DNA from: Cryptomeria japonica
Lineage: Eukaryota > Streptophyta > Pinopsida > Cupressales > Cupressaceae
Reading direction: 5' to 3'
Length of the DNA: 64,000 nucleotides
NCBI RefSeq assembly: GCF_030272615.1
Contig: NC_081410.1
Location: forward strand, 257,781,533 to 257,845,532
In this document: positions 57,058 through 64,000 of the stretch, piece after piece
How positions within the stretch are numbered: the stretch's first letter is position 1
Layout: the number at the start of each line of letters is the position of its first letter
Made by a program: the position numbers and the translations under genes
Notes under the pieces: model-generated
What the model was told of the DNA's origin: nothing
The model's database searches: none
Seen by the model: only the letters and a program-made list of their open reading frames with translations

Positions 57058-58140
57058 GGTATGGTAGGCTGCTTGATGAATAAAGTTATGTTTCTCATTT
57101 TTGGAGATCTAGTGGAAGGATATTATCTTTTAGGTAGGCATAGATCTTTCCATAGCGGGGTGAGTCGAAACCTACTATGTGGCATATGACTTGGGATTCA
57201 GAATTTTCATAGATAGGGGAAAACAGTTATTCCACCAGGAACTCATAATGACTCTATTTGTCGAGTATTTTTAGGAGTGAGGTGATGGTTGCTATGGTGT
57301 TTGCAGCTTTGTTGTCCAACCTTGGAATCTGCTCAAATTTGATGTCCACAAAGTACTTCTTGAAGTCATCCACCATGCACTTGTAGGGCATCAGCTTGTC
57401 ATCCTTTGTTTGATAGTCATTGTTAACCTGATTAATGACTAATTGGGAGTCTCCAAAGACTTTCAACTCTGTGATCTTCCACTCTACGACCATTTTGATG
57501 CCTATTACTAGAGCTTCATACTCAGCTATGTTATTTGTGCAAGGAAACATCAATCTGTAAGATCTTAGAATAGTGTGTCCTTCTAGAGTGATCAATAGGA
57601 CATCGGCACTTGATCCATGTTGTGTGTACGATCCATCAAAGTATAAGATCCATGGTTTTGTCGATACCATGATAATATTTGTATATGGAAAATCAACATG
57701 GATTTGATGACTGTCTTGTAATGGTGCTTCTGCTAGTTGATCTATGATATCTTGACCTTTGATATCCTTTTTGTTTGTGTATTGGATGTCAAACTCACTT
57801 AGAATCATCACCCATTTATCTATCCTTCCTGTGAGAGCAACTTTGTTGAGTAGATATTTTAATGGGTCAATCCTGCAACTAGCTTGATTATGTGAGATAG
57901 CATATAGTGTCAAAAATTTTGAGAAGAAAACACCACAGCCAAACAAGCTTTTTCAATGAATGTGTAGTTGAGCTCGTAACCATTCAATGTCATGTTGATG
58001 TAGTATATTGCTCTTTCCTTTCCTGATGAATCCTCTTGTCCCAATAGTGCTCCTAGTGATACTTTTGTAGCTGATATGTAGAGAATGAGAGGTTTGTCGA
58101 TTATTGGTGGTACCAATATAGGTGGATTCATCAGATATTG
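57058..58140 (-). pseudogene. Gypsy-3 dual RNase H domains
   Basis: The first RNase H, 58131-57910, reads LILYISATKVSLGALLGQE and YTFIEKACLAVVF, and continues in frame at 57946 with the DPLKYLLNK and GRIDKWVMILSEFDIQY regions. The second, archaeal-type RNase H lies at about 57670-57260 with WILYFDGSYTQHGS, NNIAEYEALVIGIK, VFGDSQLVINQVN and the DNKAANTIAT end. Downstream toward 57058 are the DSPRYGKIYAYLKD and HQAAYHTL segments that lead into integrase. Two RNase H domains in this order are characteristic of Tat-lineage elements. Frame breaks occur near 57940 and 57250. Confidence 0.87.
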
Positions 58141-59010
58141 CTTCAGATATTGCTTGAGTTGGCGGAATGATTCTGCACATCAATCTTCCCATCTAAAAGG
58201 GACATTCTTGTGGACTAGATGAGTGAAAGGAAGGCACTTGTCAACTAGTTGAGAAATGAATCTTCTTATGGATTGTAGTCATCCTTGTAGAGATCTTAAC
58301 TGACTGATATTTCTAGGAGGTGGCATCTCCATGATTTCTTGTACCTTTTTGGGTTCCACCTTGATTCCCTTTTCTAATACTATGTATCCTAAAAGTTTGT
58401 CAGAGGTTACACATAAGACACACTTTTTAGGATTTAGTCGTACATTGAATTGTTCTAGCCTCTGAAAGATTTTTTCTAGAATTTCCACATGTCCTTCTCT
58501 TGTAAATGATTTGGCCAATAGGTCATCTACATAATCTTCCATGAATGTGTGCAAAATGTCATGAAATATTGTACTCACTTCCCATTGATAGGTCGCTCCC
58601 ACATTCTTTAAGCCAAAAGGCATGACATTCCAGCAGTAAGTACCCCATGGACATGTAAATGTTGTTTTATTTTGGTCTTTTGGTGATATTTTGATTTGAT
58701 TTTAGCTTGAGAAACCATCCATGAGTGATAACATAGCATGTCCTATTGTTAGATCTACAATTGTGTCAATGTTGGGTAAAGGAAAGTCATCCTTTGGACA
58801 AGTCTTGTTGAGGTCCCTAAAATATGTACAAATTCTGATAATTTTATCTAGTTTGGATACAGGTACAATGTTAAAGATCCATTCCGCATAATCTATTGGT
58901 CAGATTAATCCTACATCAAGTACCTTCTTTAGTTCTGCTTTAACCAAGACTGCGACATGCGGGTTCATTTTTCTCAGTTTCTGCTTGAGTGGCTTGGCTT
59001 GGAGCTATAG
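58141..59010 (-). pseudogene. Gypsy-3 reverse transcriptase
   Basis: Minus-strand pieces from 58990 read ALVKAELKKVLDVGLI, then FRDLNKTCPKDDFPLPNID, LMDGFSS with a stop in place of the next residue, TTFTCPWGTYCWNVMPFGLKN and the active site MEDYVDDLLAKS (about 58535). The frame 58623-58279 is open through the thumb region ERLEQFNVRLNPKKC to a stop in the RSLQG motif. The YVDD site is intact, but upstream stops and missing Gly make the gene inactive. Confidence 0.87.
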
Positions 59011-60681
59011 ATAAATGGTACATGATCAAATCTAGATCTACCCCTTGCATATCTACATAGGACCAAGAAAAATTGATTTTATTTTCTTTGAAGAAATTGG
59101 TGAAGTCGGGTCATTCTTGTTATGTTAATGACTCTTCCAGGTGTATGGTCTTTGTTGTTGCTTCAGTGCCAATGTTGATTGATTGAGTTGGTTCAATCGA
59201 AATTGGTGATCTCTCCTGATACTATTTAGGAAGTGTCAAGTCTCTCATCCTTTGGCACCTCAAAGAGGTTTTCACCATTGGATACATCCTTTGTTTTTAC
59301 TTTTTTATGATCTAATAATATCATTAAATGGTTTTCACCATTAGATCAATTTATTTTTTTATTCATTTTGTGACTAAGAGACTTGGAACTCTCCTGATTG
59401 AGAACTCCGTTATGAGATTCAATACTGGAACATGTTTTCAAGTTTACTGAACAAAGGTAATGAACAATGGCTTCATCATCTTGAAAGATAGGGATATTGA
59501 GTGGCTTTGTTTGTTCCCAATCAATGAGTTCTAGATATATTAATGGTAAGGGATCATCTGATGAGTTAAGGTCTATAGAAGTGAGAGTCATGATGGATAC
59601 ATTATCAAATTTTGTAGTAGTGAAGTCAATGTCTATGATGGTACCCTCTTCAGAATCTATTTCACTTTGAACCTGATCATCCTCACTAGAGTCATCGATA
59701 TGTTGTGATCTAAATTTAAATGGTCTAGCTCCTGAGCTTTGTCCCTCATAGCATATTAGCATATATTTTTGGATGATAAGGATCTATTTCTCATCACAAG
59801 ATATTTCATTAGAGGAATCCCATTCCCACTCATGTGATTCGATCTCAGAACTATCTTGTATCTTGTGGATCTATTCATATGAATTTTGAGTGACCTCTTC
59901 CCTTTTGATAGAAAGCTCTTCTTGTTGGCATTCATATTCTTCTTCCTATTGTTTTTGGACTACTTCTTATATTTCTTATTGTTGTATCAATTCCTGTGAT
60001 GATTGTTGTTATTGTGTTGATTTTTTGTTTGGTTGATGATGTTGTTGTTGATCTTGTGGTTGATTGTGTAGTCATTATCCTAGGTCGGACTTGTCCTTGT
60101 CTTGTTGTGAATGAGGCTGAATCAAATCTGTGATACCTTCCTAACACTTTTCAATAGGACATTTTCCTTTGTATCCCATCCATTGCATTATTCTGACTTC
60201 ATTGTCATATTGTTTTGTTGGCCTTGTGATATCAACAACTATTGCTTTGATTTCTTCTTCATCTTTGTATAACCAATTAAGGACATCCTTGTCCTCTAGT
60301 TCATCTGCTAGTGTGTCTGCTTGGATGAATGAACCATCAAACATTTTGATGGGTTGTGAATATTTTTACTTTTATGTTGATGGTTGCCCATGAGACCTTG
60401 GTGATATGGGTAACTGTGATAGACATAGGGATTCAAAAGAGTATTCCCCCATGCTTGTCTTTCAGTTGTATCTTCTTTCCAACATCTATGGATAAAGACT
60501 TGAGTTGATCCAGATTGCTTGATGATGTGGAAACAAGAGCTTCCCTGTTATGTGGTACTAAGACATTTTGAGCTGCTTTTAGATTGTTGCAATACTGAAA
60601 AGGATTTGTGTCTACTGATACTAATATTTCTTGCCCATTGTATGGAAACTTGAGACATTGGTGATATATTGATGGTATTGC
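59011..60681 (-). other. Gypsy-3 protease to RT linker
   Basis: A long, acidic, poorly conserved spacer with open frames 60344-60141 (MFDGSFIQADTLADELEDKD, DVLNWLYKDEEE), 60147-59932 (Thr/Ser-rich) and 59762-59346 (acidic, HIDDSSEDDQVQSEID). Such spacers lie between protease and RT in Tat-type elements. Stops and frameshifts are frequent. Confidence 0.6.
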
Positions 60682-61290
60682 TTACATCTCATGAATCCAA
60701 GGATGAACCAAGAGTAAGTTATAAGATAATTCTATATCCAAGACTTGACATATGGTATCCTTTTGAATTGATCCCACTTGAATGGGCAACATCACCAATC
60801 CTTTTGTTGCTCTTTCTTCATCATCATATGCTTTTATAGTTATCTTCTTTTTAGGATCAATAGCTTTTTCAAAGAAGCCCAATGCATGGAAAAGTTTTAG
60901 AGTACATATATTTAGACCAACCCCTTCATATATTAGCACACATTTTATCTGGTGTTTATGGACCAAAACTTCAATATGGAGCGGGGTATTGTGTGGATGA
61001 TTTAGAGAGACGTCATCATGTTCTAAGAATGATAGGTTATGAAGTGCAATCAAATGTCCCACCATGGCTTGGAATCGATTAATGTCTAGGTCATTTGGAA
61101 CCATAGTGTCAACAAGAGCTCTTTCTAAGATATCCTTGTGTACTAGTGAAATTTTGAGTAGCTCTAGTATCGATATCTGGGTCGGTGTTTTCTGTAATTG
61201 ATCTATCAAACTATATTGATTTCTAGGAGGTGTTGTTGTTTTGGAAGTTCCCCCTTTCAATATATATTTGGATTGGGCTGTTGTAGCCAC
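60682..61290 (-). pseudogene. Gypsy-3 aspartic protease
   Basis: The 202-codon open frame contains NQYSLIDQLQKTPTQISILE, a conserved lead-in of Tat-lineage proteases, and the active-site segment VLIYEGVGLNICTL at residues about 117-130. Relatives have Asp where Tyr stands here (DGG or DEG), so the catalytic Asp appears lost although the frame is open. It ends at 60682 with the hydrophobic YNLLLVHPWIHEM segment. Confidence 0.75.
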
Positions 61291-61296
61291 ATTTAC

Positions 61297-62781
61297 CTAG
61301 ATATGTTCTTGTTTATCTTTGATCTTGATGACATTCACTTGATTATCACATGCTGATATGTGATTGATGGTATTGTAATAAAGATGGTTTATGTGGGGAC
61401 CCCCTTTGTTGTTTGATGCTCCTCCCTTGTCATAATTCAAGAGGGCATTCTTGAATGCTTCATGATCATTGTTGGTTTTATGACTGTCTACCATTATGTC
61501 ACCCTTGTCTAGTAAAACTTGGACCAATTTTTTCAGCCTTAGGCAATCATTTGTGCGATGCCCCTTATTTTTATGATACTCGCAGTAGTGTGGTTTATTC
61601 CATGATGAAGGTTTGACTTGTGGTTCAAAATCCATTGTGTTTGGAAAAGTAAAGAGTTTGTTTTCCAATAACTCTTGAAATGTTGATTCAATAGATTGTC
61701 CCAAAGGTGTGAACTTCCTTTGATATGGCGCAGGTTTTGTGTTATTGTTGTTCCCATGATTATTGTTCCCTTGATAGTTGTTTCCTTGATTGTTAGTTCC
61801 TTGATTATTTGTTCCTTGCTTGTTAGTTCCTTGATTGTTTGTTCCTTGATGGGTGTTTCCTTGATAGTTGTTTGTTGGAGTAGTACCTAATAAGTTGAGC
61901 ACTGGTTGTTTTGATTTAACATGGTTAGCATCAACTACACCATCATTGACAATATTCTTGTTCCTTGTCCAGAATTTGGATTTGTCTGATTTGTTGTTGT
62001 AGTGGTTGTTGTAATAGTTGTTGTTTGATGAGCTAGTACCTTCCTTAGAAAATTTCAAAGTTCCCTTGTTTATAAAGGCCTCTTCTAACTAGATACCATT
62101 GTCTTTCAACTTTTGAAAACTAGGTAGACATTGTAGTTTAAGTTGATAGCTCATCTCATCATTTAGATTGTCTATAAAGATTTCCATTTTCTCCTTTTCA
62201 GGTACGGTTCGATGATATCTAGAGATCAATCATCTCCATCTTTGCAAGAACATCATGAATGGTTCATTGTTCTTTTGTTTTGTGTTGCATAGGTCAAGCA
62301 TGGTGACCTCATGTTGAATGTTATAAGAGTATTGTGAAAGAAACTTGTTCACCAACTCTTCAAATGCTCTAATGGGAGGTGTGAGTTTTGAAAGCCATTC
62401 CATCATTTGTCCTCCTAGAATTCTTGTAAATAACCTCATCATGTAAGAGTCATTGTGGGCAAACTCCAAGTGCACTATGCAAAATTCCCTTATATGATCG
62501 CAGGGATCACTCTTACCATTGTATTTGTCATACTTTAGTATTTCGACGTTTGGTGGGAATGGAACCATGTTTAAACTTCTATCAAAGGGATAAGGACATA
62601 TATCCTCTAAGGAATATCGTATTGTGGCCCCTTTTTGCATGTCTTGCATTTGTTGTTGAAGTGTTTTTAGTTGTTGCGTAAGTGTAGTAAGAGGATTGTT
62701 TTCATTGTTGATATACCGATTGTTGGTGTTATCTTGATCATTGGTGTTGTCTTGATCATGTGTATTGTTATTGTTGGATAT
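61297..62781 (-). pseudogene. Gypsy-3 gag
   Basis: From 62781 the sequence is Asn/Gln-rich, then LTTLTQQLKTLQQQMQDMQK suggests a coiled coil. The gag domain lies at 62649-62230 (YDKYNGKSDPCDHIREF, MMRLFTRILGGQMMEWL, FEELVNKFLSQYSYN). After a frameshift near 62230, the frame 62058-61297 (253 codons) carries an Asn/Gln repeat and the knuckle CEYHKNKGHRTNDC (about 61590-61550), a CX3HX4HX4C-type site usual for this lineage. The N-terminal end is cut by the LTR starting at 62782. Confidence 0.84.
61752..61876 (-). repeat. 15-bp tandem repeat inside Gypsy-3 gag
   Basis: About eight imperfect units of CAAGGAACTAACAAT (minus strand) encode repeated NQGTN. The array lies between gag core and zinc knuckle and keeps the reading frame. 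Confidence 0.85.
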
Positions 62782-63582
62782 TGTTGGTCATTGCTAATGA
62801 TAGGATATTTTGTTGTCATTGATGTCAACATATTCCTATGATTTGCTCTGGTGATTGCAAATTGGGAAGATTTTTTGATCCGATTTGTAGTGTTGGTTTG
62901 TTGATCACTATTTTGCAGAATCTGGTATATCCTTCGGTGTATCGCGGTGTGATCAAATCTGGTGCTGAGCTCTTGGGATATTTCTTGTGATGGCCTTGTG
63001 TATCTTTATTTTAGTTAGATCATGATTTGGTGCTCCGCAAGTTATCTTCCTTCGTAACAGTTGTCGATTAGTTGTGTTCTTGATCTTTCAAACATTGACC
63101 AATGAAGATTTGTAAAGTGGTGTTTGTGCAATTGTTTTGGATGATCCTAATGTGCTTGCAGGTGTTTCTTAATCATGTCCTATTTGTCTTAGCAATTTGC
63201 ATTTATTGTTGTGCGATTTTTTGGTGGTTTCTATCAACTAGTGATGATTTGTGTGTTATGTGGTATTTCAGGTGTTGTAGCGTGTTGCGGTTGATCTTGG
63301 CATGATTTCCGATGGAGTTGTGTGTTTGGGAATTTGATTTAGGACCATGCTATGCTATGTAAACTATTATATTGTTCCAGTGGTTGATCTTTGTATCATG
63401 TGATGTAATTTTGTAATTAAGCATTGAGGGTTTAGCTGACCTTATTATCAACGTTGATGAATTGTATATATAAGTGATATAGTCATGTAGTTTAGGTGTC
63501 GATGTTGTGTCTGCATTATCAAAGAGAGTTTTGTGTGCGAACAAGTGATTTATCCTTTGGTGTTGAGTTTGTGGTGAGATTT
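62782..63582 (+). repeat. Partial Copia-like LTR cutting the Gypsy-3 gag
   Basis: It starts TGTTGGTCATTGC and shares TTTTGTTGTCATTGATGTCAACA with the start of the Copia-1 LTR. A TATATATAA box lies at 63465-63473. It is itself interrupted at 63583. Its end and any element body are outside the window. Confidence 0.65.
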
Positions 63583-64000
63583 GTTGGTATTTTGGATATG
63601 TTGATATGGTTTTGTCATTGATGTTAGTACTTGTCAACACTTGTCAACCTTATCAGCACTTGGAGATCTTTGGTTTTGTTCACCGGCAAGTCAGTGACTT
63701 ATGCATAGTCATTGGTATTTGGTTCACCGGCAGGTTATATTGTTCACCAGCACTTGGAATGACTTGGAGACTACTTGGTTATGTCGAAGACATTATTCGG
63801 TCACTTGGTTTTGGCAATTTGGTTATTGGTCTATTCGGGTTTGCATATTTGTTGTTACCGGAAAATAGGTCCAGGTTATGCACCGCCAAGCATATCTATT
63901 CCAGATCAACACGGCACATTATGGAGATGATTTATTATTATTGTAAATACATTGAGCCGACACAATACATCGCATAATGATTTATTTGTAATTGATTTTA
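63583..64000 (+). repeat. Copia-1-like LTR, truncated by the window edge
   Basis: It starts TGTTGGTATTTTGG and follows the Copia-1 LTR (3060 onward) for the whole 418 bp, with shared phrases such as TTCACCGGCA, GTGACTTATGCA and TATCTATTCCAGATC. It appears to be the first LTR of another plus-strand copy of the same family. Confidence 0.8.

Larger units (their letters stand above)
37485..62781 (-). mobile_element. Gypsy-3: Tat-like Gypsy element split by a 17.6-kb insertion
   Basis: The right block, 62781-57058, carries gag, protease, a long linker, RT and two RNase H domains. The left block, 39405-37485, carries integrase and the 3-prime end. They meet at a GTTAG duplication (39406-39410 and 57053-57057) and the reading frame continues across it without gain or loss. 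The second, archaeal-type RNase H between RT and integrase is the mark of the plant Tat lineage of Ty3/Gypsy. The 5-prime LTR is not in the window, because gag is cut by a Copia-like LTR at 62782. The 3-prime LTR probably begins near 37840 and continues past the 6.6-kb element toward 30650, but I could not verify its ends. Confidence 0.85.

Noticed and set aside
61752-61876. Direct repeats considered as a CRISPR array
   Set aside because: Units are contiguous 15-bp copies without spacers and code for an in-frame peptide repeat in gag; the DNA is plant nuclear.

Overview
This is plant nuclear DNA made almost entirely of transposable elements; I found no host gene, tRNA, rRNA or CRISPR array. 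The retroelement types point to a land plant: a LINE with a plant-type ORF1 (DUF4283-like domain plus zinc knuckle) and an RNase H tail, three Copia elements with Met-tRNA-type primer sites, a Tat-like Gypsy element with two RNase H domains, and long-LTR non-autonomous elements. The depth of nesting and the age of the copies suggest a large-genome seed plant, possibly a gymnosperm, but the sequence does not prove this.

Layout. Left third (about 690-30640): one old minus-strand LINE of about 6.1 kb, split into three blocks by two LTR retrotransposons. Copia-1 (3060-9799, plus, target duplication AATAC) lies inside the reverse transcriptase. Copia-2 (10428-27526, minus, duplication TTATT with one mismatch) lies just upstream in the same gene. 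Copia-2 itself carries Copia-3 (13690-20787, minus, duplication TCAAG) in its pol gene and a 2.6-kb non-autonomous element (24834-27466, duplication TATCA) in its right LTR.

Middle (30836-37484): a young non-autonomous LTR element (duplication ATATC, nearly identical 1-kb LTRs) with no gag-pol. It carries a 468-codon Pro/Ser-rich reading frame. It sits at the 3-prime side of a Tat-like Gypsy element, here called Gypsy-3.

Right (37485-62781): Gypsy-3 (minus) runs from gag at 62.8 kb to RNase H at 57.06 kb, and resumes in integrase at 39.4 kb. The 17.6-kb insertion between (39411-57052, duplication GTTAG) contains Gypsy-2 (minus, pol 41.2-46.4 kb) and E5 (46455-56401, plus), a gag-only element with LTRs of about 3 kb. 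The left LTR of E5 contains a 1.26-kb solo LTR (47566-48821, duplication CATTC). At the right edge the Gypsy-3 gag is cut by a Copia-like LTR at 62782, itself cut by another at 63583 that runs off the window.

Nearly every coding region is broken by stops or frameshifts, many of them readable as C-to-T changes. The exceptions are single domains (for example the Gypsy-2 integrase core) and the Pro/Ser-rich frame. Nothing here works as a pathway; the window is a layered record of insertions. The two non-autonomous elements with unusual frames (30836-37484 and 46455-56401) are the best candidates for something undescribed.
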